DNA of 64,000 nt from Cristatella mucedo. Lineage: Eukaryota > Bryozoa > Phylactolaemata > Cristatellidae. Positions within the stretch are counted from its first letter, which is position 1; each line of letters begins with the position of its first letter. Where the stretch lies: the NCBI GenBank assembly GCA_009760855.2, contig WPIO01000014.1:1391001-1455000 (forward strand), read 5' to 3'. Both the position numbers and the translations under genes were made by a program. Shown piece by piece: positions 1-13,520 of the stretch. The notes below the pieces were generated by a model. That model worked only from the letters and a program-made list of their open reading frames with translations, had not been told where the DNA came from and did no database searches.

Positions 1-300
1 GCCCTTCAATACGTCGAATTCTCTCAACTCCCTTGCTGCATGAATTGATGACATCCAAACTTGGATGGCTGAAACTTTCTCAAATTGAATGACGATAAAA
101 CCGACTGACTAACTCTGGAAAAGCCAAGTGTGATTAAGAAATTGGAATGCTTAACGCTCATAATGTGCTCTTCCAGCATATCGCCTGTAGCATCTGCACG
201 AAATCTAAGTGTCCTGTTCAAAGGTGACCTTTCTCTAGACGACTAGATCAGCTCAACTGTAAAAAAGTCTGCCTACTTTCTGCTACGTAACATTGCAAAT
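1..300 (+). mobile_element. LINE family 1 (CR1/L2-type), decayed RT 3' part
   Basis: The DNA parallels the stretch at 480-800 step by step: a cysteine/tryptophan-rich turn (TTGGATGGCTG), a Lys-rich segment followed by a GGNAANCCNAGTGTGATT motif, then a block corresponding to 'ARNLG...FQSDLSLDD'. Reading frames are broken by several stops and small indels, so it is a dead copy. The window edge truncates it on the left. It is separated from the next LINE copy by an AT run and a SINE. Confidence 0.6.
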
Positions 301-310
301 ATATATATAT

Positions 311-451
311 ATGTAATTCATTTGTATAGCGCCCAAAAGAGAACTTGATCACTATTCAGGCGCTTCACATATGCCTCGGGTCTCGAGCCGGCGACCTCAG
401 CCAGACCTTGGTCGGGGCGAGCACCTTAACTGCTGCACCAAACCAACTCGG
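311..451 (-). mobile_element. SINE family A, tRNA-derived, near full length
   Basis: On the - strand it reads a tRNA-like head (the box A and box B region, here decayed; TCTCGAGCCG lies at box B), then the shared tail: a stem-loop ending in a GCGC-type arm and a TATACAAATGAATTA run. It matches the cleaner copy at 27281-27420 along its full length. An (AT)n tract adjoins its 3' end at 300-311, as expected for a retroposed copy. Confidence 0.7.
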
Positions 452-466
452 CACATTTACATGTAT

Positions 467-1525
467 ACTAGGTCCTAGGTCTAAACTCACTTGCTGCATG
501 CATTGGTGACATCCGCACGTGGATGGCAGCAAATTTTCTAAAACTAAACGATGACAAAATAAACTTACTAGTTATGGGCAAACCCAGTGTGATTTAGAAA
601 TTGGAAAGGCTGGTGCTCAAACTTGGCTCTGCCAGCATATCTCTTGTCGAATCAGCTCGAAATCTAGGTGGTATATTCCAAAGCGACCTCTCGTTAGACG
701 ACCCTATCAGCTCCACGGTCAAAGCTGCCTATTTTCAGCTTCATAATATTGCTAAAATTCGGGCTTGTTTAGATAAGGATACCACGTCCAAGTTGGTTCA
801 TGCATTCGTGACATCCCGTCTCGACTTCTGCAACTCACTGCTTACTGGCCTACCGACATGTGCGATCAGGCGATTGTAGCTGGCGAAAAACTCTGCAGCT
901 AGGCTTGTCTGTCGTGAGCGTCGCAGTTGCCCCATTCCTCCACTTCTCGCCGACCTGCACTGGCTACTAGTCAAGCAACGGATTGACTTCAAGGTTTTGT
1001 CGCTCACTTTTAGGTCCCTTCATTCCTTGGCTCCAGCCTATCTGTCAGATATACTACCCCATCAGGCCAAGCATCGTACCACCCGCTTTTCGGAATCCAA
1101 CAGTCTACAAATACCTCGTACAAACCTTAAATCCTTTGGAGACCGTGCATTTAGTTCGTATGCTCCCAAAGCTTGGAACTCCCTCCCGACCTGCGTCAGA
1201 ACATCCCCTGACCTGACCACATTTAAAAGAAACTTAAAAACACACCCATTTAGGACAGCATTTAGTGGGTCCCTGTGACTCGTCCTTCACGTGCTTACGC
1301 ATGCTGACACTGTGCATGCTGCCACTAACCACATTTGCATGCTGACCCTGTGCATGTCACCCCTAACCATGTTATTCACTTTGTTTGTTTTTCAAGCATG
1401 ATTTTACTTACCATTCAATTGAATTTCCCTTTGCAGCAAATGTAAAGCGCCTAGAAAGAGATTAAGTTCTCTGAGGGCGCTTTATCAAGTTCATTATTAT
1501 TTTTATTATTATTATTATTATAAGT
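467..1525 (+). mobile_element. LINE family 1, 5'-truncated, C-terminal RT region plus complete 3' end
   Basis: This is a non-LTR retrotransposon remnant. The translation carries the end of the reverse transcriptase and the C-terminal region typical of CR1/L2-type elements: SRLDFCNSLLTGLP, then NSAARLVCRER, ADLHWL, KSFGDRAFSSYAPKAWNSLP and FKRNLKTHPF. In-frame stops near 595 and 879 inactivate it. The coding end (about 1278) is followed by a 3' UTR with short TGCATGCTGACNCTGTGCATG direct repeats. It ends with a GCGCC...GGGCGC stem-loop (about 1448-1482) and an ATT microsatellite tail. Catalytic RT boxes and the endonuclease are absent. The assignment rests on motif recall, not on a search. Confidence 0.85.
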
Positions 1526-2120
1526 TGGTCCATGAATTTGTGACATCCCGCCTTGACTTTTGTAACTCACTGCTTGCTGATCTACCGGCCTGTGCAATCA
1601 GTATTGGGTGCAAAACGCTGCAGCTAGACTAGACTGTCGTGAGCGTCTCAGTAGCCGCATTGCACCACTTCTCACCGTTTTGTACTGGCTCTCAATCAAC
1701 CAGCCTATCAGCTTCGAGGTTTCGTCGCTCACTTTTAGGCCCCTTTATTCTCTGACTCCAACCTATCTCTCAGAGTTACTCCCCCACCAGGCTAGGCACC
1801 GTATCGCCGGCTCTTCTGACTCAAATTGTTTAGCTACGGCTCGTACGAATCTCAAATCCTTTGGAGACCGTGCCTTTAGTTTGTATGCTCCCAAAGCCTG
1901 GAACTCCCTCCCGACTGACGTGGCGACATTCCCTGACTTTAAAAAGAATCTCGAACGCACCCGCTCCGAGTGAATTTTTCTTTGTGTGCTTAAGCGTGGT
2001 GACACTGTGCATGTTACCACTATCTATATTGCATGTAGGCACCGTGCATGTTACCTCTTATCATATTGTGATGCCTCCTTTACAGCATATAGAAAAAATG
2101 CTTGGAGAGAGAGGGAGAAA
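1526..2120 (+). mobile_element. LINE family 1, second 5'-truncated copy
   Basis: It begins directly at the ATT tail of the previous copy and restarts at 'KLVHEFVTSRLDFCNSLL'. The 1608-1973 frame keeps the LTFRPLYSLTPTYLSELLPH, KSFGDRAFSLYAPKAWNSLP and terminal FKKNLERT segments, with one frameshift before it. It is more diverged than the 467-1525 copy. The 3' stem-loop is replaced by a purine-rich GAGAGAGGGAGAAAGAGAG stretch near 2103-2125. Head-to-tail placement at a tail suggests insertion into an existing ATT tract. Confidence 0.75.
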
Positions 2121-3391
2121 GAGAGAGAGTTCTATGAAGCCTCTATGCAGATATATTGTCAATAGTAGTAATAATGCACGGTATTTTTTCAAATAAAATT
2201 TCACCGTGACGTTTTGTGGTTGGACGCTTTTCTGATGATTTTTCGTGGGTTCTGTGCCTCCTTTATTTAGGTGAAACCGGGGAAGAATAGCTGGCTAACT
2301 TATTATCGCTGGGTTATTCGTTAGCTGAACGGATTAAAATGAAGAGCCTGAGCGGAACGTGTCAGCCTTGGCGAAGGTTTGCGGTCGGTGAGTCGCTGCA
2401 GCTGAGCCTTTGGGCAGCTGGTCGCTTGCATGGATTTCCTTACATTTTAAAATTGAGAATCGCGTACTCGCGATTTTTCGAGAGTACGCGTTAGTTGTAA
2501 TAATAATAAAAAATGATCCTAATTCTTTTTAGTGTTGGACCCTAAGAGAACCGAGCGCTTTGCCAGAGAAGCAATGACCCCGAGAGTTCATGGCAGTCCA
2601 GGTATTACGCTCTTGCAAGCGTTCAAAAGCGGATGAGAATACGCTCAGGAACGCCGGGCAGCAGCGCTCCTGGTTAGTACCGTGGAGACTGAATTGTGTG
2701 CTTGTAAATTACGTGCACGAATTGAGCAAGCACGACAAGCACAGCAGCAGGAGACAGCGAGCGAGGAAGCTGGAGCGCAGGGAATTTGAAAGCCGAGCGG
2801 AATTTGCGAAGAAACGCCATACTTGCTTATGTAGCGAGCCGACTATATTGTTAATATACCCGCGCGAAAAAAATGATCATTAAACGAGTAAGTACCTCTA
2901 AAGAAATTGACTATTAGCAGCGCGCTCTCAACTATTAACAATACATTTCGATGCAGACATTTCAGTAATGCCAAGGACTTTGTGATCCTGTCGAAAACGC
3001 GTACAACCCTGGGTATACGCAAGCATTACTAAGCAAGCACATACGTGCAGGTACCTAAAACCATTGACGGCGACTATGAATGAGGCTCTTGAAAAACCGA
3101 CTAGCGAGTTACCAGCCTACTGACTCGCAAGTGCTTCACTAATCTTAGTATGAAGCTCAGGAGTGAGTTCGCATTAGGGTGCCTTCACTGCCTCTGTAGA
3201 ATAATCGAGATTCCAGTAGCGCCATCTTCAGATCGGTAGCCACTGGCCCGGTCTAATAAACTACCCCATTCCTTTTGATGATCATGATTGTAACATCTTT
3301 CCACATGCAATCAGGATTATGTAAAGTAAGGTTAACAGTCTTTCGAAGCTCTGCGGACCCTTTGCAGTCCCTTAAACAACCACTTTCGCTT

Positions 3392-3393
<2 letters not shown>
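2121..3393. other. Unassigned sequence
   Basis: Both strands hold only short open frames with no domain I recognise; the longest, 2590-2883 (+), is Arg/Lys/Glu-rich with a non-AUG beginning. A GCGTACTCGCGATTTTTCGAGAGTACGCG inverted repeat (about 2461-2489) is the only structure seen. Confidence 0.4.

Positions 3394-3421
<28 letters not shown>
3394..3421 (+). repeat. (GACA)7 microsatellite
   Basis: Seven clean tetranucleotide units, read directly. No coding context. Confidence 0.95.
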
Positions 3422-3422
<1 letters not shown>

Positions 3423-3544
3423 GAAGCTGAGGAGGGCCTGCTTGTATAGGACTTGGATTACTGCTATTACTTCTCAGGCTTCAGTTCCTACCGAAGACCT
3501 GAAGTTGCAGAGTGTCATGACGGTGAAAGGAGAAAGCGCCGTCT

Positions 3545-3574
3545 CACGTGGCCACGTGACCACATAACCACGTG
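3545..3574. promoter_or_regulatory. Cluster of three palindromic E-boxes (CACGTG)
   Basis: CACGTG occurs at 3545-3550, 3553-3558 and 3569-3574. The last two lie in an imperfect repeat of CCACGTGACCACAT. CACGTG is the core site of Myc/Max, USF and other bHLH-ZIP factors. No gene start is visible nearby, so function is only a possibility. Confidence 0.3.
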
Positions 3575-5588
<2,014 letters not shown>

Positions 5589-8289
5589 TCCGTGTCATTT
5601 GACCAGCGGAATCTTTTCGCTCTGTATTCAACTCGTCTGCTTTAATTTGGCGATCTGCGAAACGAGCGATTTCGAACGGCTTACAACCCAAAGGTTGGAG
5701 AGTGCTGACACAGGCTGAGCGGTGCACAAGTGGAAAAAGGAGGAGGCGGAGCCGCGGCCACCCAGGCAGATTTCTGCTTGGGCTTCTCATTGCGCATCCC
5801 CTAGTCCCTCGTAGCGAACGTGAGCGTTCAGGTCCAATCTCCCAAGCTCAGCTGGCTCGCTTTCGAGAGCTCTACTTGCTAGAAATTATTCCGACGACGA
5901 TTCCTAGTCGCAGCTAGCCAGTTTAAATATCGCGAAAGAGCGCGTCACACACACTTTCGTGAGAAACTCAGTCGAATCGGCAATCGCGCAGCCTGCAATT
6001 CTTTCGTGCTATTAAAAGCGGAGCTACCAGCGATCTGAGCGATCCCTCAGCCGAGCTGCAGTCGAAACAATCGCCATCGCAGCTGCAACTAGGCGACTCA
6101 TTTTTGCCTGTTAATGTGACTGAGATCGACTTTGTCCATAGTCTTCTTGTCCATCTCGCAGCTATCGGAGCAATCAACCACTCTAGCTCTCGAGTATCAA
6201 CCAAGTTTGAGCATAGCACAGTTTAGCCGGATGCACTGCCACCCTTCCCACACCCCTCCGTTGCCCGTTTTGCTGTAGTAGTGTGCACGTGGTGTTTGGA
6301 CGCCAAAAATGATCTTTGCAAAAATAATGAAAACAATATTTTGTTGTTGAATGCTGAATGTTGAAGTCAAAGAGCCCACATCAGATTGTATCTCACTGCT
6401 GATCAGATTGTATCTCACTGCTGGCGCGCATGCGCCAGTCGCGCTTGCGGTCCTTTCCGTTACCACAGCAGGGTAGTGGCTGCTTGCTTGCCGAGATGGC
6501 TAATAATCTTGAATCCTATGCGATTTAGGGCAGTTGTCGACCATGCATTGCGCTTTCGAAATGCTCAAAAATAAAATAGGCGAGCTGCGGGGCCGAGCAC
6601 GGTTCGCAGATCTTATTCGTCAATAGTGCATCATTCTGTTTTGGCACGACATGCTGAGAACTGGGATTGAACTCACTTCGGCGTACTTTCGTGATTTGTC
6701 AGAATTGATATGTTTTAGCTCAGTCTCGAGCTTGAAATCGTCCTCCTCAAACATAGATAGTCCTGCTAGGTGTGCCAAGCTGAGAGCATTTCTCATTCCA
6801 TTCTCATACTTGCATTTCGGTGATACCAGCGCTTCGTCACGGCTTGAATTCTTTAGGCGTCGTTTAATTTCGCCAGAGCCACTCCTGCTTAATCGCATTA
6901 CGAGAACGTTTGTGAGTCGCTGGTGATTCTCTGGCAATTTATCTTTTGCTGGATAAGCCCAGACACAATTTAGCAGTAGTGCACTTTTAATATTTCTGAT
7001 ACGTGCAAACTCTACTCGGGTATTGTCGTAAACACCTCGCCCCACCCGTTTGCAATCGGGCAGCCGTTGGTAGCTCATGCTTAGTACGAGCTATTCCGCA
7101 TGGCTGCAGGTAAAAACCCTGGGAACTGATGGTAGGTGTCAGTTTAGTTATGTATATAGGATGTCAATAGCTCAGTCTGTAGTTGCACATAGAGTGCTGA
7201 TGACAGAGCGGATGTTATGCTGGAGAGTTTTTTGCAGCGAACTCTAAGCCTCGAAGTGGTAGCACTCGGTACCATGAACCCTCATCCCAAGCAGCAAAAC
7301 AGAATTGTGAAGACTATCTGAATTAGGAGAATTGTTGGATTACGAGTTGATTTACGAGTCGTCACTGGAAGGAATCCGGGAAAAGAAAGCGCCAAAGAAT
7401 CAACGAGAATGCGAGGAATTGATGCGATTACATTAACAAGGATGGGCTACAGATTAACCTTGAAGGGGTGACTATGCAAAACTCACGGATTTCAATGTAA
7501 AATAGCGAGCCGAGCATTGCTAGCACCGGATGGAGAATTACTGTTCTCCCTTTGCTCGTTACTAATGCGATCTCTTGGTACATTGCTTGAGCTTCCGGGA
7601 TCCCGTGTAATAAACGTGGACAACTCTTATGTGGATATTCCGGCATTGCGTATTGATTCACTCACGTGAGAACTTATTAAAAGCTGATGCTACTTACAGC
7701 AGATAATTTCTTTGTGTATATACGGTCCCTTAGAAAAACCATGTCAGAATGAGCCAATGGTTCTAATTAAGACATCGATTACAAATCTTGCATTAACAGG
7801 TAACTAGAGTAAACGCGACATGCGAATTTCACCACTTAATATTCTGAACTGAACATAACATAATCGCGAGGGCATTGTGATCGGAGGCTAAAACTCGTTT
7901 GGACCCGTCTGGAATTGTTCTGAAGTCAACATTTTCAATCGCCTTTTTCAGTCAAGTAAAAGATCGCTTCGCTTGACAAATACCAACAAAAGGAGTTCCA
8001 CGGCCTTGTTTCCCATGGAGCTCCTACTTATTGCACGCCAAGCATTGACAGAAATGAAGCGCACGGTTGCTGATGAGACTGGGCGGCTAAAAGTAATAGA
8101 AGCTCGAGTGCGTTAAGCTACTTCGCTGCTGTAGATGCGGGTACCAAAATAATATACGACTCCGTTAACGATCGCTCAAAAACGTGAATAACGAGCATGT
8201 CCTGCGCTTTACAATTTTCCGTAGCTAAGTGTAAGTAGGTCTTTCTAGACGCATTCGGTGGCCAACAGCTGTCGTCGCATTGTGTGCAA
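5589..8289. other. Unassigned sequence
   Basis: No recognised element. A weak open frame at 6620-7078 (-) is listed separately. A direct repeat of GATCAGATTGTATCTCACTG occurs at about 6381-6420. Confidence 0.35.
6620..7078 (-). CDS. Unrecognised 152-aa open frame, possible exon or gene relic
   Basis: I do not recognise this protein. It begins at an ATG and has a balanced amino-acid composition (for example FEEDDFKLETELKHI and VSPKCKYENGMRNALS), unlike the low-complexity frames elsewhere in the window. There is no signal peptide, membrane segment or known motif. It could be a chance frame, an exon of an undetected gene, or part of a transposon ORF. No promoter, splice or polyadenylation evidence supports it. 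The low confidence reflects that a 459-nt frame can occur by chance in 64 kb. Confidence 0.15.
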   Translation of the reverse strand: MSYQRLPDCKRVGRGVYDNTRVEFARIRNIKSALLLNCVWAYPAKDKLPENHQRLTNVLVMRLSRSGSGEIKRRLKNSSRDEALVSPKCKYENGMRNALSLAHLAGLSMFEEDDFKLETELKHINSDKSRKYAEVSSIPVLSMSCQNRMMHY

Positions 8290-8515
8290 TAAAAAAGATA
8301 CATTATTGAGATATTGCGAGAAACGAGAAGCACAACTGAGGGAGGAGGACGGTCGAGGAAGTAAATAGCACAGAAGCGGCAGCACAGGAGAGCGGCCGCC
8401 GCGGGAGAGCGTGCTCCGACAGTCAGTAGTAGCACAGATGTCGCTGCGCAATAACTGTGGGGATGAGTTCCTCAGTCTAGGACCTGCTTCTGTCGCCAGC
8501 AGAAGCTTATTTGCA
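8290..8515 (-). mobile_element. LINE family 2, C-terminal fragment (decayed)
   Basis: On the - strand it aligns by eye with the coding fragment at 31685-31930 (VGDRNFSSAGRRLWNSLP type C-terminus). Shared blocks include the GGNCNNTCGAGGAAGT, GTCGCTGCGCAATAACT-like and CTTCTGTCGCCA segments. It is clearly related to 61600-61830 and decayed, with no intact frame. Confidence 0.5.
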
Positions 8516-9252
8516 TTCATTTTATGTACGCACACGCAAGCATATAGTGTAACGTCGTTGAAGCACTGTAATGCGGCCTACATTTTCTTTCAGTGTTGGC
8601 AAAATCAAGTGGACCTCGCGAGAGGACTTTAGTTTAATTACTTAATGAAACTACAGCGTGGCTTCTATAGGCACTCCAAGATGGCGGCGAGTGCAGTACT
8701 TGGGAGTTTAAGAACGAGCCGAGTGCAGCGCACATAAACTTCGAGGAATGGCCAATGCGTTGATAGTCAAGCAGCATATGCAAGTTAGCATCGCTTGCAA
8801 TTGGAAGACTCGGATCTTGCGTAGATACCTCGTATCGTTAACGGCAGAGTTCGGGTTAGATCTTTTGGTATTCATTGCCAGGCAAACAGGTCTCGCCCAA
8901 TAATCTGTGCGCCTTTGGAGAAATGTCTTCATACGCCAACTGCCGCGAAAAAGGGTCCTTTAGCTAAACGCAGGCTGCAGCAGCGTACTGTTCCAGGTGC
9001 TAAGAACAGTTTAAAGACGTCTTTTCTAGTTTGCTAAGCTCTTTTGGTTAATGGAACAACGAAAAAAAGGAATTTAAAAAAAGACTCTGCAAAAAAGCTT
9101 ATCGCAGTAGAGGGAGGATAGCCGAGCGAGCCAAATGCCACTTCTTCTGATCACATTTGTTATATCTGCTTTAGAATTGCAAAGTGCTCATCCGAGAAAT
9201 GCTATCTCTGAACTGAAAGCCTAGCTTGAAATTCTTATCAAAGAGATTGACA
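8516..9252. other. Unassigned sequence
   Basis: No recognisable gene or repeat; only short frames. Confidence 0.35.
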
Positions 9253-9420
9253 TTGATTGCTTTCATGACCTCGGTCCCGAGGTCGTGGGTTCGATTCTTG
9301 CGGTGGGCGATCCTATATCGCCACTGCAAGCGGTGGTGATAGCCGTAAAGGCTCTTCTGTCGCTATACAAAAAGAGGCCGTTTAAGCAGCTAGGAATGAC
9401 GAGTACGGAAATGGCGGCCG
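9253..9420 (+). mobile_element. SINE family B copy, head partly lost
   Basis: It contains the box B-like GGTCGTGGGTTCGATTC, then the family B body: ATCGCCACTGCAAGCGGTGG hairpin, GTGATAGCCGTAAAGGCTCT, GTCGCTATACAAA and GAGGCCGTTTAAGCAGCTAG. The last part extends into a CGGAAATG stretch also seen beside the copy at 53690-53855. Box A is degraded. Confidence 0.65.
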
Positions 9421-11100
9421 ATATTACTGCATACAAACCATGTGACCACCGTAGGGCCCAACGGGCTCTGGAAACCCTCGGGGGGGGGGGAGGGAGGCAG
9501 GCAGCAGCAGCAGCAGCAGAGGCTCTAGGTCCTCTCGTGGTGGCTTTAAAGGCCCCCTCCTTCAACTCTACGACGATTTGCTCCCGTGGCGAGGTCAGGA
9601 TTCGGCCTCCCGCGCCTGTGTGGCTAAATCCGGGGTACGCCACGATATACGATAATACAGGATGCTGAGCCCATAGGCAATAGTTTGGGACTGTTCGGAA
9701 AGCAACGCCGGCAGCGTTGAGATTGTGCTGCGGTTGTACAACACTACTGTCTGCCAGCGCCGTCACCGGCGCCTTGCACTTAGGCATGCTGGGATAGATT
9801 CGGATCCGCTGGCCGCGAACTGAACTGACTCGGCGGCGGAGGCTCGCGTGGGCTTGGTGAGTGAGCGGCCTGCACAGGTGAAGCCTGGCAGCTCAGCTTG
9901 ACGCCGGCCCCGGCATATCGATGGTTTCCGAGTCTGCCGGAGGTGTGCACACGTTTGTCTCCTATCTGAACAGGCCCCTAATGACATCGCTAACAATGTG
10001 GTCGTGACTCAGCTCCCGACGAGCTAAATCCTCACGGTTCTGGACAAGACTCAGTAAACGTGGCTGGCGTGGCTTGCAGTCAGCCGTCTACAAACGTTTC
10101 TGGTGAGTTGCTTATGCAACCCGATCGTCGACATTGGAGGCCTGCTGGTATATGCACACCTGCCGACGTGAAGGAAGACAGATGGCCTTATCGGCTCGTC
10201 TTGCCGCAGAGATTTCCGAGTGCTGCAGCATTCAGTGCTCGCTTGTTTTCTTAGGTCACCCGGAAGCAGTTATCAGATTTCGAAACCACCGAACTTGCTT
10301 GATCTGATGGTTCGGTTTGGTCGTGAATCAGCCGAGCCTCGTGTCCCTCCCGCCTAGTAGTCGGATCCAGTTGCAGTCGGAGCGTTTGATATAAGCAGTG
10401 ACAGATCGCAAGAAGCTTAGCCTTAGAGCTCCCGAGCTTCAACGCCCCAGTATCAGCTTACCCCCTCGAGCTTTAACCCCCCCCCCCCCGCCACCGTGTG
10501 CAAAGCTTCTTCCCAGCTACCGAGACTATCGGATCGGTTGAGCTCAGAGCGATGAGCGGCCATTGCCCCTGTCACGCCGCTCGAAGCAGTACAGATATGT
10601 GCGTTCTAGCACTTAACTCTCGTATGCACACATCCTTATAGAGGCAGAGCTAATAAATATCTGGAGTAGCAGAATCGTGGAAAACGGCAGGTGATGTCAT
10701 CCAGAGATTACACCATGTACCACGCACCCGCCAAGTGAGGACCTTCATAACGCAGCAGAGGCGGCAGAAAGCATCCGATAAAGGGATGACACCTCCGGCA
10801 GAAATGATGGAAACAACATGCAATGAATGACCAACGATGGAGGAAATATCTAAAACTCCATGACTACTTTGATGTAGTGAGTGAAATGAAGCTTGTGTTG
10901 GTGTCTGAACGCTTTATTACACCAAAGGCTGTATGCCAACTACTGAGGATGTGATTTTCGAGGGGAATGCTAAATGACCTTGGGGTGAAGGTCGGTGCAT
11001 CCGGTTGCTCTGGCGGTGGATGTTATTGGACGATTAGCTGTTCCGAACAACAAGTTGACCCTATTCGCAGGCTCGAATTGGTCGATCCTGGCACTCTTGC
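9421..11100. other. Unassigned sequence
   Basis: It contains a G run (9480-9490), a short (CAG)n stretch near 9507-9520 and a C run (10479-10489). Open frames up to 174 aa (9263-9787, -) have biased composition and overlap the SINE, so I do not call genes. Confidence 0.35.
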
Positions 11101-11305
11101 TAATACCTCCTCTCCATCTTTTTTCCCACTCAGCATCCTACTCGTTTTCCTTTTTTCCCCTCTCTTTTTCACATCCTACCCTTTCTCTCTTTGTCCCTTC
11201 GTTCGCCTCTCCTTGGCTCCCTGCTTTTTCTATCTCTTTCTGGCTATATTTCGTTCCGTCTGCCCATCCACCTTCTCCAGCTCCTTCCAACTCTTATCCT
11301 TTGCT
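11101..11305 (+). repeat. Polypyrimidine tract
   Basis: About 200 nt are made almost wholly of C and T with few purines on the + strand. Frames through it are Phe/Leu/Ser/Pro-rich for that reason. It sits directly before a SINE family A copy. Confidence 0.8.
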
Positions 11306-11320
11306 CCCGCGCATATATGT

Positions 11321-11457
11321 CTAAAATACTTCATAGGTGTAGCGCCCCAAGAGAACTTAATTGCTATCCGGGCGTTTCACATATGCTGCAGGGCTCAAGC
11401 CCATCGCTCTGCTCTTTAAAGGCAAGCACCTTATCCCTGGGCTAAACAAGGGCGGCC
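11321..11457 (-). mobile_element. SINE family A, variant head subfamily
   Basis: On the - strand a tRNA-like head (TTTAGCCCAGGGATAAGGTGC as box A region, GGGCTTGAGCCCTG as box B) runs into the standard family A tail with the TTAAGTTCTCTTGGGGCGCT stem-loop arm. The head differs from the 27281 copy but resembles that of 60311-60420, so a subfamily is likely. Confidence 0.65.
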
Positions 11458-12943
11458 TATCTCTGTCTCTCGCTGCCTCTGTCTGCATGCCTGCGTCTAT
11501 CCAGCAGATTCCTCCTTGCAGATTCCTTCTGTTGATGTCTCCACCGAACCCGAAGTCGTTAAGTCAACCTCTAGCACAAGCCTGCAGGATTCTCGCAGCC
11601 AGCGACGATTGTAGTTGCAAATCGGCTGCTGCCGGAAGTTTTCATGAAGAGAAAACACTGCACAAAGGATTGCTCGCTAGCCAGTTTACGGACCACACCT
11701 GCTGCTGCTGGCATTAGTGGGAGATAATGGCACGTCCGGACATGTGCTGAAGCAATCAGCGAGGTCGGCGATGCCGGTATGCTAGCTGAGAGCCTGGCCG
11801 GCCTTCGCCTGCCCGATGCCGACCGTTTGCTGACCTTTAGCTTGTTTACTGGCATAGCCCCTTGGAGTAACGTCCCTTATCGGCGTTCGGTAGAAGGAAA
11901 GGATTTGAGGCAAATCGGCGGCCAAGAGCAGGCGAACTGCTAATGCAGCCAAGAGAGCATCGAAGCTGTGCCCAGCGGTAACGGTTTCTTAGGGGCTACG
12001 CTGTAAATGCAACAAATACGCAAGAATCGCAGGCTAGTCCTCTCGACCGACACAAGAGGCCTCTGCCTAATGTGAACAGGCTGTGTCCGTCGCCCTTAAA
12101 GGTGCCGCCAGTCTGCCAGTGCAGTCAGCGGTCAACTCTACCAGCTAGATGATGATTGGACTTCGAACAGCCTTGGTACGTGAGCTGCAGAATATGTCGG
12201 ACTGCGGTGCCGTAGCACCAAGGAGATGTGCAACGTAACGCCAGGTAAGCACCGACGAACGCAGGTGCGCTGAGCTGACGGCAGCGTACCGAAGAGCGAC
12301 CGTACATTAAGGTATCGAGGCGCTATCCGTAGCCTGGAGACGGTCTTTCGCTTCGGCTCCCAAACAGTCTTAAACTACTAGAACTCTGCTAGTGCACACA
12401 GCACAAGACAGAGCGGAGCTCCGCCATTGAGAGATTTACGGTGACTGCGACTAATCGGGTTCTTAAAGAACAGATGGTCTCATCGATCCAGTCTCGCGGC
12501 CTTTCATGCAATTAGACGGTCTGCGGGCTACGACAGTCCAACGTCCAGCGTCCAATGCCTATCTGAGGTGCACAACGACAATTGGACCTTAAAACACAGT
12601 GAACAACAAGGTTACCGTGGTTCGGAATAAGAAGCACAATCCATTCGCTTTTCCTACACGCCTATTCCGCAGCCGTTTCGTGGCAGTAGCTTTGCAAAGT
12701 TGGCTGACATGCGTGTGCACAAAGATCGCGGCATAAAATCCAACAACTTGCAAACTCAACAGAAACATCCCAGAAGAGTGCCACGTGACATTACGAGACG
12801 AAGAATGAGAGCTTCCACAAGTGGACAAAACCGCGAAGAGGTGCCTTGTCAGATTAGCAGCCGTCAGTTCAATCCTGGTGCCGTCGTTAGCACCCACTAA
12901 AATTCGAGCGTCGACAAGCAGCCTCAGCACTAGTCTCAAAGGA
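11458..12943. other. Unassigned sequence
   Basis: No recognised genes. Short frames only; none carries a motif I can name. Confidence 0.35.
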
Positions 12944-12977
12944 ACGTCGGGGTCAACCAGCTGGTTGACCCCGACGT
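12944..12977. repeat. Perfect 34-bp palindrome
   Basis: ACGTCGGGGTCAACCAG is followed immediately, without spacer, by its exact reverse complement. It adjoins a fragment (12985-13060) homologous in reverse to 56284-56375. Its origin is unknown. Confidence 0.95.
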
Positions 12978-12984
12978 ATACGGT

Positions 12985-13065
12985 AGATATTTCTAACTTT
13001 TGCTTCAGACATCGACATACCTGTCACTCAAGGGGGTATCCATACTCTCCAGACTAGTAAGTCAA
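12985..13065 (-). mobile_element. Fragment of an interspersed coding repeat (coiled-coil-like)
   Basis: The - strand matches 56284-56375 (+) with blocks such as CTGAAGCAAAAGTTAGAAAT and ATCTACCGTATAC; in the other copy these read KQKLEISTVN. Two dispersed copies of the same coding-like block suggest a transposon ORF, possibly an ORF1/gag type protein, but the family is not identified. Confidence 0.4.
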
Positions 13066-13520
13066 AATGCTGCAAAATGCGGCTGAGCTGCCAGTACTGC
13101 CTCCTCGGGAACTCTTCGGAAAGAGCGTGATTCAGAATCTGAATAGATTTCGTACGATACTGTCGGCCGATGCACTCAATTTCGGTCAATCGCGGTTGCA
13201 AAGTTCATCAAAGTTCAGCAGGGAATTTTCAGAACTCCGAAGTTCAGCCGAAAAGACAGGTACTTCAGCTTTCAAGTTTTCAATACTACAGTCAGTAAAT
13301 GCCTCGATTACGCGAATATATGACTCCATGTTTAGATACAATTTTTGCCACAATCGTAGCCTTAAGCAACGAGACTAGCACATGACTGCAAAATGTCCTT
13401 AGCAATAATACCTGGTAACGGATTTCAGCTTTTTATTCTTAGGTACAGAGTGCTTTCCTATTCTAAAATTGGATGTAGATAAAAATTGGATGTAGATATC
13501 GTCCCACAAACGCTTTATAA
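13066..13520. other. Unassigned sequence
   Basis: One 103-aa frame (13067-13378, +) without recognisable motif; otherwise nothing seen. Confidence 0.3.
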
